28,769 nucleotides of DNA, from contig CALYTU010000006.1 of the NCBI GenBank assembly GCA_945487445.1, positions 1 to 28,769 on the forward strand, given 5' to 3'. Below, piece by piece: positions 1 to 6,881 of the stretch. The number at the start of each line of letters is the position of its first letter. Within the stretch, counting starts at the first letter, position 1. The translations under genes and the position numbers were made by a program. Below the pieces are notes generated by a model that saw only the letters and a program-made list of their open reading frames with translations, was not told where the DNA came from and searched no databases. This DNA comes from an uncultured Clostridia bacterium. GTDB taxonomy: Bacteria; Bacillota; Clostridia; Oscillospirales; Oscillospiraceae.

Positions 1-1197
1 TCGCGCGCGGTTGACGGTCAGAGTATCCTCCTCGGAGAGCTCATCCATGCCCATGATGGCAATGATGTCCTGGAGTTCTTTATAGCGCTGGAGAATGCGC
101 TGCACACCGCGTGCAACTTCATAGTGCTCCCGGCCCACAATTTCAGGGGTCAGGATGCGGGAGGTGGAGTTTAACGGGTCCACTGCTGGATAGATGCCCA
201 AAGAGGCAATGCCGCGATCCAGAACCGTAGTTGCATCCAGGTGAGCAAAGGTCGTTGCGGGAGCCGGGTCTGTCAGATCGTCAGCAGGAACATAAACCGC
301 CTGGACAGAGGTGATGGAGCCCTTATTCGTGGATGTTATTCGCTCCTGAAGCGCACCCATCTCCGTTGCCAGGGTTGGCTGATAGCCAACGGCGGAGGGC
401 ATACGCCCCAACAGGGCCGAAACCTCGGAGCCCGCCTGGGTGAACCGGAAGATGTTGTCGATAAAGAGCAGAACGTCCTGATTCTTAACATCGCGGAAAT
501 ATTCGGCCATGGTCAGGCCAGCAAGACCGACACGCATACGGGCTCCGGGGGGCTCGTTCATCTGTCCGTAAACCAAGGCAGTTTTAGCCAGGACGCCGGA
601 CTCCTTCATTTCATAATAGAGATCGTTGCCCTCACGGGTTCGCTCTCCGACGCCGGTGAAGACGGAATAGCCATTGTGCTCTGTTGCAATGTTATAAATC
701 AATTCCTGAATCAGGACGGTCTTACCTACACCGGCACCGCCAAAGAGACCGATCTTGCCGCCCTTTGCATAGGGGCAGATCAGGTCGACAACTTTAATGC
801 CGGTCTCCAGAATCTCAGTGGTGCTCTCTTGCTCGTCATAGCTGGGAGCGGCCCGATGGATGGGCCAGCGTTCCACAGTAACAGGGGCAGGCATATTGTC
901 AATGGGCCTGCCCAGCAGATTGAACATCCGGCCCAGGCACTCCTCGCCCACGGGGACGGTGATGGGTCTGCCTGTGTCAATGGCCTCGATTCCACGCTGG
1001 AGTCCGTCCGTGGAGGACATGGCGACGCAGCGAACCATATCGTCGCCGATGTGCTGAGCGACCTCCGCAGTGAGCTTGGTATCGTCCTTGTACACCTCGA
1101 TGGCGTTCAGCAGGCCTGGCAGGCTTCCGTTTTCAAAGCGAATGTCCATGACTGGGCCCATGATCTGGACCACGGTGCCCTTATTTTTTGTTGCCAT
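1..1197 (-). CDS. atpD: F1Fo ATP synthase subunit beta (3' end outside window)
   Basis: Catalytic beta subunit of the F1 head; it makes or hydrolyses ATP at the alpha/beta interfaces. The frame is open from an ATG at 1197 to the window edge (399 codons), so roughly the last 65 residues of a usual ~460-residue protein are missing. Visible marks are the P-loop GGAGVGKT at residues 153-160, the GERTREGND stretch near residue 187, and MDELSEED near residue 384, the loop that touches the gamma subunit. It is the last atp gene visible; atpC would be expected further left. It lies 65 nt after atpG in the same direction. Identification is secure; only the truncation by the window edge limits it. Confidence 0.97.
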   Translation of the reverse strand, partial: MATKNKGTVVQIMGPVMDIRFENGSLPGLLNAIEVYKDDTKLTAEVAQHIGDDMVRCVAMSSTDGLQRGIEAIDTGRPITVPVGEECLGRMFNLLGRPIDNMPAPVTVERWPIHRAAPSYDEQESTTEILETGIKVVDLICPYAKGGKIGLFGGAGVGKTVLIQELIYNIATEHNGYSVFTGVGERTREGNDLYYEMKESGVLAKTALVYGQMNEPPGARMRVGLAGLTMAEYFRDVKNQDVLLFIDNIFRFTQAGSEVSALLGRMPSAVGYQPTLATEMGALQERITSTNKGSITSVQAVYVPADDLTDPAPATTFAHLDATTVLDRGIASLGIYPAVDPLNSTSRILTPEIVGREHYEVARGVQRILQRYKELQDIIAIMGMDELSEEDTLTVNRAR

Positions 1198-1262
1198 ATT
1201 GTATTGCTCCTTGTTCAGCGTTCAGGATTCTGTATGCAAAGGCGCGGCAGCCTGTATCGCGT

Positions 1263-2114
1263 TCATTTCTCCGCACCGGCGACGATCTCGGTGATCTCCT
1301 GCGTGATGGCACCCTGGCGGGCCCGGTTGTACTTTAGACTCAGGCCGGAGATCAGCTCCTCGGCATTCTTGGTGGCCGCATCCATGGCGGTTCGGCGCGC
1401 CCCCTGCTCGGAAGTGACCGACTCGCACAGCGCGCCATAGACGAGACCGCCCAGGTACTCGGGAATGATGGCGTCAAAGACAGAGATGCTGTCCGGCTCG
1501 TAGAGAGTCAGACAACCGGAGTCCGTGTCGCCGGGCCGGGGATGATAGGCCAGGGGCAGCAGCTCCAACACTGCGGGAGACTGGGAGAGCATGGAGACGA
1601 AGTTTGTATAGACCACTGAAACGGTGTCGAACTCCCTTTCCAGGAAGCCTTTGCTTAGCATCTTGGCCATGGAAAAGCAGTCGCCCACGTGGACATCCGA
1701 AGCCAGGGCGTAGGCGTCCGTCAGGATCTCAAAGCCTCTGGACTGAAAAAACTCCAGGCACTTCTTGCCGATGGGAACGACGCAGCATTGCCTGCCATCC
1801 ATCTCACGCAAGGCCAGCTCGAAAACATTGCTGTTGTAACCTCCGGCCAGGCCGCGGTCACCGCCGATGACCACATAGCAGGCCTTCTTTTGCTCCCGTT
1901 TTTCCAGGAAGGGCGAGGAAAAGTCCTCGGTGTTGTTCGCAATGGTATTGAGCGTATCAAAGAGGATCTCAAAGTAAGGGCGGGAATTTGCCACCCGCTC
2001 CTGCGCCCGGCGCAGCTTGGAGGTTGCAACCATTTCCATGGCCTTTGTAATCTGCTTGGTGCTTTCCATGCTCTTGATGCGGAGCTTGATGTCCTTCATG
2101 GAAACGCCAGCCAT
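1263..2114 (-). CDS. atpG: F1Fo ATP synthase subunit gamma
   Basis: Central rotor stalk subunit that couples c-ring rotation to the catalytic beta subunits. It has 283 residues, the usual length. The N-terminus carries the family pattern MKDIKLRIKSMESTKQITKAM (residues 6-26), which forms one arm of the rotor coiled coil. The C-terminus contains the partner helix with ATKNAEELISGLSLKYNRAR and the ending ITQEITEIVAGAEK. A GGAGG ribosome binding site lies 7 nt before the ATG. It sits between atpA and atpD, the standard order, with 17 nt separating it from atpA. Confidence 0.97.
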   Translation of the reverse strand: MAGVSMKDIKLRIKSMESTKQITKAMEMVATSKLRRAQERVANSRPYFEILFDTLNTIANNTEDFSSPFLEKREQKKACYVVIGGDRGLAGGYNSNVFELALREMDGRQCCVVPIGKKCLEFFQSRGFEILTDAYALASDVHVGDCFSMAKMLSKGFLEREFDTVSVVYTNFVSMLSQSPAVLELLPLAYHPRPGDTDSGCLTLYEPDSISVFDAIIPEYLGGLVYGALCESVTSEQGARRTAMDAATKNAEELISGLSLKYNRARQGAITQEITEIVAGAEK

Positions 2115-2131
2115 GTGTCATGCCTCCTTCC

Positions 2132-3646
2132 TCAGTGGCTCTTTTTGAATTCTTCAAGATAGGCAGTCAGGGCTTCTTTCAGCTCCGCCTCGCTCTGCTC
2201 GGAGAGGACCTGAGTTTCCACAATGGCTCGCAGGAGCTTATGAGCGTGGGTATCGAGGTAGCGGAACAGCCCCTGCTCGAACTCACGGACCTGAGAAATC
2301 TCGACGGTTTTGAGATAGCCGTTGACAACGGCGTAGATGATGCAGACCTGAAGCTCAACGGGAACCGGCGCATTATTGGATTGCTTGAGCACCTCCACGA
2401 TCCTGGCGCCCTGGGCCAGCCGATCCTTGGTGTCCTGGTCGAGATCGGAACCGAACTGCGCAAAGCTCCGCAGCTCCCGATACTGAGAATAAAGCAGCTT
2501 CAATGAACCCGCAACCTTTTTCAACGCCTTGATTTGCGCGGCGCCGCCCACGCGGGAGACAGAGATGCCGGGGTTGATGGCTGGCATGACGCCGGAGTGG
2601 AACAGCTCGGTCTCCAGGAAAATCTGACCGTCCGTAATGGAGATTACATTAGTGGGAATATAGGCGGAAACGTCGCCCGCCTGGGTCTCGATGATGGGAA
2701 GCGCCGTCAGGGAGCCGCCTCCGTACTCAGGGGCCATGCGGGCCGCCCGCTCCAGCAGACGGGAGTGGAGATAGAACACATCACCGGGATAGGCCTCCCG
2801 TCCGGGCGGACGGCGGATCAACAGGGAGATGGCACGGTAGGCCACGGCGTGCTTACTCAAATCGTCATAGACGACCAGCACATCCTTGCCTTGGGCCATG
2901 AAGTGTTCGCCCATGGTACAGCCCGCGTAGGGCGCAATGTACTGCATGGGGGCCAGCTCCGAGGCAGTGGAAGAAACCACGATGGTATAGTCCATCGCGC
3001 CGCCCAGGGTCAGCGTATTGACAATCTGGGCCACGGTGGAACGCTTCTGCCCGATGGCAACATAGATGCAGATGACATTCTTGCCCTTCTGGTTCAGAAT
3101 GGTATCGGTTGCGATGGTGGTTTTGCCGGTCTGGCGGTCGCCGATAATCAGCTCGCGCTGGCCCCGGCCAATGGGGATCATCGCGTCGACAGCCTTGATG
3201 CCGGTCTGCAGGGGGACGGAAACGGACTTCCGCTCGATAACGCCAGGAGCTGGCATTTCAATGGGCCGATATTCTCCGGCGCTCAGACGGCCCTTGCCGT
3301 CGATGGGCTCGCCCAAGGCATTGACCACACGGCCAATCAGCTGCTCACCCACAGGGACGGAGACAACCTTGCCGGTGCGTTTGACGGTATCGCCCTCGCG
3401 TATGCCCTCATCAGAGCCCAGAATGACCAGGGAGACGGTATGCTCCTCCAGATTTTGTGCCATGCCGAAGGTGCCATTGGGAAACTCCACCAGCTCATTG
3501 ACCATACACTGCTCCAATCCGGCAGCCTGGGCAATTCCGTCGCCAACGGTAATTACAGTTCCCGTCTGGCTCTGTTCGATTTTGGTTTCGTAATTCTTGA
3601 TTTGAGATCGAATGATCTTCGTGATCTCGTCCGGTCTAAATTCCAT
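2132..3646 (-). CDS. atpA: F1Fo ATP synthase subunit alpha
   Basis: Non-catalytic nucleotide-binding subunit of the F1 hexamer. At 504 residues it has normal length. The N-terminal beta-barrel begins MEFRPDEITKIIRSQIKNYE. The P-loop GDRQTGKT is at residues 169-176, with Q172 where alpha subunits carry glutamine. The ALPIIETQAGDVSAYIPTN stretch is the family signature region. The C-terminal helical domain is complete. It lies between atpH and atpG in the operon. The ribosome binding site is weak, with only a short AGG-containing stretch upstream, so expression probably relies partly on readthrough of ribosomes from atpH. Confidence 0.97.
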   Translation of the reverse strand: MEFRPDEITKIIRSQIKNYETKIEQSQTGTVITVGDGIAQAAGLEQCMVNELVEFPNGTFGMAQNLEEHTVSLVILGSDEGIREGDTVKRTGKVVSVPVGEQLIGRVVNALGEPIDGKGRLSAGEYRPIEMPAPGVIERKSVSVPLQTGIKAVDAMIPIGRGQRELIIGDRQTGKTTIATDTILNQKGKNVICIYVAIGQKRSTVAQIVNTLTLGGAMDYTIVVSSTASELAPMQYIAPYAGCTMGEHFMAQGKDVLVVYDDLSKHAVAYRAISLLIRRPPGREAYPGDVFYLHSRLLERAARMAPEYGGGSLTALPIIETQAGDVSAYIPTNVISITDGQIFLETELFHSGVMPAINPGISVSRVGGAAQIKALKKVAGSLKLLYSQYRELRSFAQFGSDLDQDTKDRLAQGARIVEVLKQSNNAPVPVELQVCIIYAVVNGYLKTVEISQVREFEQGLFRYLDTHAHKLLRAIVETQVLSEQSEAELKEALTAYLEEFKKSH

Positions 3647-3671
3647 GGTTTACCTGCTTTCTTTTCTCATC

Positions 3672-4211
3672 TCATAATACAGTCTCGGAAAGCGTTTTCT
3701 CGATCCCCGCAAGGCGCTGGCGCAGGGTTCCGTCGAGGGCCTGGCCCTCATATTCCAAGCGGACGCCTCCGAGAACAGAGGGCTCGACCCGATTGCGCAG
3801 CTCCACTTTCTTGCCGGTGCGCTCGCTGAGCTGACGGGCCAGCTTCGCAAGCAGCTCCTCCCGTAGAGGGACGGCGGTGACTGCCATGGCTTCCAGAATT
3901 CCGTGGTCAGCACAATATCTGCTCCGGAAACGCCGGAAGCAGTATCGCAGCTCTCCCACATGGCCCCGCTCCACCAGCAGCTTCAAAAAATTCAGCAGAT
4001 AAGGGTGGACCCGGCCGGAAAAAGCCTCGTCCAGAATTTGGACTCGCTCACCCTGAGGCAGATTGGCGGCTCTGAGCAGCCGAAGATAGTCCGGGTTTTC
4101 CGAGAAAAGCTCCAGCACGCCCTTGACCTCGTTTTGAATTTCCTCGGAAACTCCCTCGTCCCGAGCCAGGTCATAGAGGGCGTCGCCGTAGTTTTGGGCG
4201 ATATGGGTCAT
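3672..4211 (-). CDS. atpH: F1Fo ATP synthase subunit delta
   Basis: Peripheral stalk subunit that fixes the F1 head to the b dimer. At 179 residues it is typical. The N-terminal helical domain begins MTHIAQNYGDALYDLARDEG, matching the family pattern of a near-N-terminal YA-AL-xLA motif. The C-terminal LGGVRLEYEGQALDGTLRQRL stretch is the conserved delta/OSCP ending. The ATG overlaps the atpF stop codon (ATGA at 4208-4211), so translation is probably coupled to atpF. Confidence 0.95.
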   Translation of the reverse strand: MTHIAQNYGDALYDLARDEGVSEEIQNEVKGVLELFSENPDYLRLLRAANLPQGERVQILDEAFSGRVHPYLLNFLKLLVERGHVGELRYCFRRFRSRYCADHGILEAMAVTAVPLREELLAKLARQLSERTGKKVELRNRVEPSVLGGVRLEYEGQALDGTLRQRLAGIEKTLSETVL

Positions 4212-4714
4212 AGCTGATCCCCCATGTCGCGCAGAAAGCCCTCGATCAGGCGCTCCTGGTCAGCAGAATCCAGCTCCCGCTCCACAATCTTTTCGGCGAT
4301 GTCCAGCGCGATTCTGGAGATTTCTCCCTTGGCCTCATTGATCGCCCTTTTCCGCTCCAGAGCAATGTCAACCCCGGCCTTTTCGCGCAGAGCCTCCGCG
4401 TCTATGCGGGCCTGACGCAGGATTTCTTCGCTGCGGCGGTTGGCCTCCAGATTGGCCTCGGAGATAATCTCCGCAGAAGCGGACTTTGCCTCCGTGAGTT
4501 TACGGTCATAGTCCGCCCGAAGGGTCTCCGCCTCGCTCTTGGCGTTTGCAGCGTCGTTGTAGAGCTCGTCGATTTCCCGCTGGCGATCGTCAATCATTTT
4601 GTTGACAGGCTGAAAGAGAAATTTTTTCAATATGAGAAACACAATCACCAGGTTACACAGGGTAAACAAGGCAGTCCAGGGATTCAATCCAATGAAGTTC
4701 TCAAAGCCTTCCAT
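4208..4714 (-). CDS. atpF: F1Fo ATP synthase subunit b
   Basis: Peripheral stalk subunit with one N-terminal membrane helix (about residues 13-33, TALFTLCNLVIVFLILKKFL) followed by a long charged, alanine-rich helix that dimerises as a coiled coil. It has 168 residues. The membrane helix runs into FQPVNKMIDDRQREIDELYN, a typical b-subunit junction. A GGGAGG ribosome binding site precedes the ATG. It lies between atpE and atpH, and its stop overlaps the atpH start. Confidence 0.95.
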   Translation of the reverse strand: MEGFENFIGLNPWTALFTLCNLVIVFLILKKFLFQPVNKMIDDRQREIDELYNDAANAKSEAETLRADYDRKLTEAKSASAEIISEANLEANRRSEEILRQARIDAEALREKAGVDIALERKRAINEAKGEISRIALDIAEKIVERELDSADQERLIEGFLRDMGDQL

Positions 4715-4756
4715 TGGGGCTTCCCTCCCTTTCTTAGATATTTCGGAAGGCGATGC

Positions 4757-5002
4757 TCAAAACACGAAGAGCAGCAGGATGGCGATAACCAGGGAGTAGA
4801 TACCGGTGGTCTCCGCTACGCCGCAGCCAATGAGCATATTCAGGCGCAGGTTGTTGGTGGACTCAGGCTGACGAGCCATGCCCTCCAGAGCCTTACCCAC
4901 GGCGTTGCCTTCGCCGATGGCGGGGCCGATGGCGCCGATTCCCATGCACAGTCCGGCGCCCAGGGCGCAGGCGGCTTTGACGATTGCATCAGTAAGTTCC
5001 AT
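4757..5002 (-). CDS. atpE: F1Fo ATP synthase subunit c (likely Na+-type, two carboxylates)
   Basis: Membrane rotor subunit; 81 residues forming a two-helix hairpin. Helix 1 carries GPAIGEG with E31, the cytoplasmic loop is ARQPES, and helix 2 carries VAETTGIYSLV with the essential carboxylate E64 followed by T65, T66 and Y69. Na+-binding rotors such as Ilyobacter use Q32/E65/S66/T67/Y70. The Fusobacterium variant replaces Q32 with Glu, giving two carboxylates. The pattern here matches that second type by alignment by eye. That the ring uses Na+ is therefore an inference from ligand residues, not shown. An AGGAGGAA ribosome binding site precedes the ATG. Confidence 0.96.
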   Translation of the reverse strand: MELTDAIVKAACALGAGLCMGIGAIGPAIGEGNAVGKALEGMARQPESTNNLRLNMLIGCGVAETTGIYSLVIAILLLFVF

Positions 5003-5049
5003 TGTTTGTTCCTCCTATGTTGTTTATGTGAATGGGTCTGTCTAACGGA

Positions 5050-5946
5050 TTACGATTCCGGCTTCTCCTCCGGGGGAGGGCAGGCGTTGCTGATATAAAT
5101 CATGGACAGCAGGCTGAACACGAAGGCCTGGATCAGGCCGGAAAAGCAGTCAAAATAGAGGGAGAGCACCGCAGGGACACCCACCTGCAGGAAGGGGACG
5201 TTCTCCAGGACGCCCGTAAGATGCAGCACCCCGAAAAGAGCCAAGGCCAGCATCATGACGCCGAGAATCCTTCGGATTTTACCGGGCTGCTTCCCCTTTC
5301 GGTGAACCAGGAAGAGAACCGCCGCCAGCACCAGGGTGACGACGATGCCGATCCAGCCGGAGCCTATCAGCCGCAGCAGCGCCGCGGAGGCCCCGGACAG
5401 CGCCCAGTAGACCATGGTGGTGATGACACCACCGCCTGCCACGTTGCCAAAGTGACGGAAGGCCAAAGACACAGGCTGAGCGATCTCGGAGACAATGTTC
5501 ATGGGAGTCATGACCTTGATGGGCTCGGAAAAGCCCTTGAGCCAGGTCCAGAGACCGATGTTCTTGATGGACTGATACCAGCAGATCAGCGAGGTCATGA
5601 CGGCCCAGGTGGCCGTGGTGCTGAGGTCCGCCGTAGTGGAGCGGAAAATCCCCGTCATGCCGATGAGGGAGCCCAGCAGGGAGGACAGAAACAGGGCTGT
5701 GATATAAGGCGTCCAGTGCCGGTTGTGTTCGCCCATTGCGTCACTGACCAGATCGGTAATCATGGATACGCCCTTTTCGGTGACAACCTGCATCCTGCCG
5801 GGACGTTTTTTCAGGTTTCGGCCCAGAAGGACCCCCGCCGTACACAGCAGCACCATAACCAGGAAAGAAGACACCGCCGTTTGCGTGATGGGAATCCCCC
5901 CGAAGATGGGAATGATAAAGTAGATTCTCGGACCAGTAATATTCAT
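5050..5946 (-). CDS. atpB: F1Fo ATP synthase subunit a
   Basis: Stator membrane subunit that forms the ion path against the c-ring. The essential arginine is R164 in SLAFRHFGN, and the last helix carries FSGLIQAFVFSLLSMIYIS, both diagnostic. At 298 residues it is longer than the common 230-250. The extra length lies between about residues 180 and 245 as additional hydrophobic and basic sequence containing VHRKGKQPGKIRR. An AGGTGATT stretch overlapping the upstream gene's stop can serve as ribosome binding site. It is the third gene of the operon. Confidence 0.95.
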   Translation of the reverse strand: MNITGPRIYFIIPIFGGIPITQTAVSSFLVMVLLCTAGVLLGRNLKKRPGRMQVVTEKGVSMITDLVSDAMGEHNRHWTPYITALFLSSLLGSLIGMTGIFRSTTADLSTTATWAVMTSLICWYQSIKNIGLWTWLKGFSEPIKVMTPMNIVSEIAQPVSLAFRHFGNVAGGGVITTMVYWALSGASAALLRLIGSGWIGIVVTLVLAAVLFLVHRKGKQPGKIRRILGVMMLALALFGVLHLTGVLENVPFLQVGVPAVLSLYFDCFSGLIQAFVFSLLSMIYISNACPPPEEKPES

Positions 5947-5955
5947 CCGTCCGAA

Positions 5956-6360
5956 TCACCTGTCCTTTCTGCGGAAAAACTCCGCGGCAAAGAGGATCAC
6001 GCGGGAGAGCGCCAATGGGATCACCATAGCGACGACATCGCACAGGCCGCTTTTCGCTCCGACCACCAGGACGGCGATCATCAGCAAATACCGGCCAACC
6101 ATGGAGGCGGTCATAGTACGCTGTCCGGCCTGAGGTTCGCCCTGCTCTGCCTTGTCAGCAGCTCGGAAAACGCCCAGTGCCATGAGCACGTAATTCAGAA
6201 CCGCCAGACACGCACCGACCGCAGCCCCGGTCAGGACCTTGCCGGACCAGCGCCCAATTATCGCAAAACCGGTGCAGACCAGGCCCAGGATCAGCAGCTC
6301 CCCCAGAGCAAAGAACTTCAACTCGCGGTAGACTTGTTGTTTGGATTGTTGTTTGTTCAT
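5956..6360 (-). CDS. atpI: ATP synthase subunit I-like membrane protein
   Basis: Small membrane protein at the position of ATP synthase protein I, thought to help c-ring assembly. From the ATG at 6360 it has 134 residues, close to the family's usual 120-135. About four hydrophobic segments are visible, starting with FALGELLILGLVCTGFAII and ending with VAMVIPLALSRVILFAAEFF. A longer reading with a TTG at 6474, overlapping the atpZ stop, would add 38 residues of basic sequence that does not resemble the family, so I chose the ATG. Neither start has a clear ribosome binding site. Assignment rests on length, hydrophobicity and position more than on sequence motifs. Confidence 0.8.
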   Translation of the reverse strand: MNKQQSKQQVYRELKFFALGELLILGLVCTGFAIIGRWSGKVLTGAAVGACLAVLNYVLMALGVFRAADKAEQGEPQAGQRTMTASMVGRYLLMIAVLVVGAKSGLCDVVAMVIPLALSRVILFAAEFFRRKDR

Positions 6361-6470
6361 ATTCGTTTTATGATATGTTCTTGGATGGTGTCTGTTCAGC
6401 AGCAGCCCTTTCACAGGGGTGCTGAAGGTTCGCTTTGTTTGTGCGGGACGTTTTGGCTGAGCGCTATCTC

Positions 6471-6734
6471 TCAATCGTGGTGATTGAAGCCGGGAGCAGG
6501 TTTGTCTTCGTCAGCTTTGCTCATGCGGTGGAGGGTTTTGAAGCTGTTATAGAGGCCGCCCGCAGCGCCCAACAGGCCCAATGCGACCCCCACGGCAACC
6601 GTCCAGCCGCCCCAGTCCCTGCTGTTGTGAAGCCAGGTTCCCAGGAGAATAAAGCCCACCAGGGGGACGGCCACAGAAAGACCGAGCTGCGTCAGCCAGA
6701 CCAGATACCGCATAACCTTTGCATAGCCCCGCAT
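6471..6734 (-). CDS. atpZ: AtpZ/AtpI-family small membrane protein
   Basis: An 87-residue protein with two predicted membrane helices (about residues 12-33 and 43-63) joined by a short loop, then a charged tail. The pattern GLSVAVPLVGFILLGTWL...GLLGAAGGLYNSFKTL fits the AtpZ/AtpI family (ATPase_gene1), which commonly opens Firmicute atp operons and is linked to c-ring assembly or divalent cation handling. A GGGGAGG ribosome binding site lies just upstream. It is the first gene after the operon promoter. Confidence 0.82.
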   Translation of the reverse strand: MRGYAKVMRYLVWLTQLGLSVAVPLVGFILLGTWLHNSRDWGGWTVAVGVALGLLGAAGGLYNSFKTLHRMSKADEDKPAPGFNHHD

Positions 6735-6782
6735 GACTGCCTCCCCTTCCGGGAAAATTCCCCCATGATAACCAGCGTTTTT

Positions 6783-6811
6783 ATTATAATGACCTGCCCT
6801 GGAAAAAGCAA
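6783..6811 (-). promoter_or_regulatory. sigma-A promoter of the atp operon
   Basis: On the minus strand, TTGCTT (6806-6811), a 17-nt spacer, then TATAAT (6783-6788). The expected start is near 6776, about 40 nt before the atpZ ATG. Confidence 0.8.
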
Positions 6812-6843
6812 GGGGAAAGTACGAAATCCGCGGAGTTTTTCAA

Positions 6844-6875
6844 AAAGCGGCCCGGACGGTTATCCGGGCCGCTTT
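6844..6875 (-). terminator. Rho-independent terminator of the SLH-protein gene
   Basis: A perfect 13-bp stem (6844-6856 with 6863-6875, core AGCGGCCCGGA) around a 6-nt loop. On the minus strand it is followed by a short T run. It separates the SLH gene from the atp promoter. Confidence 0.85.
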
Positions 6876-6881
6876 CGCGGT

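Noticed and set aside
5032..6483. Plus-strand frame of about 483 codons across atpB and atpI
   Set aside because: Antisense to two recognisable membrane proteins; its His/Gln/Gly-rich composition is typical of a shadow frame.
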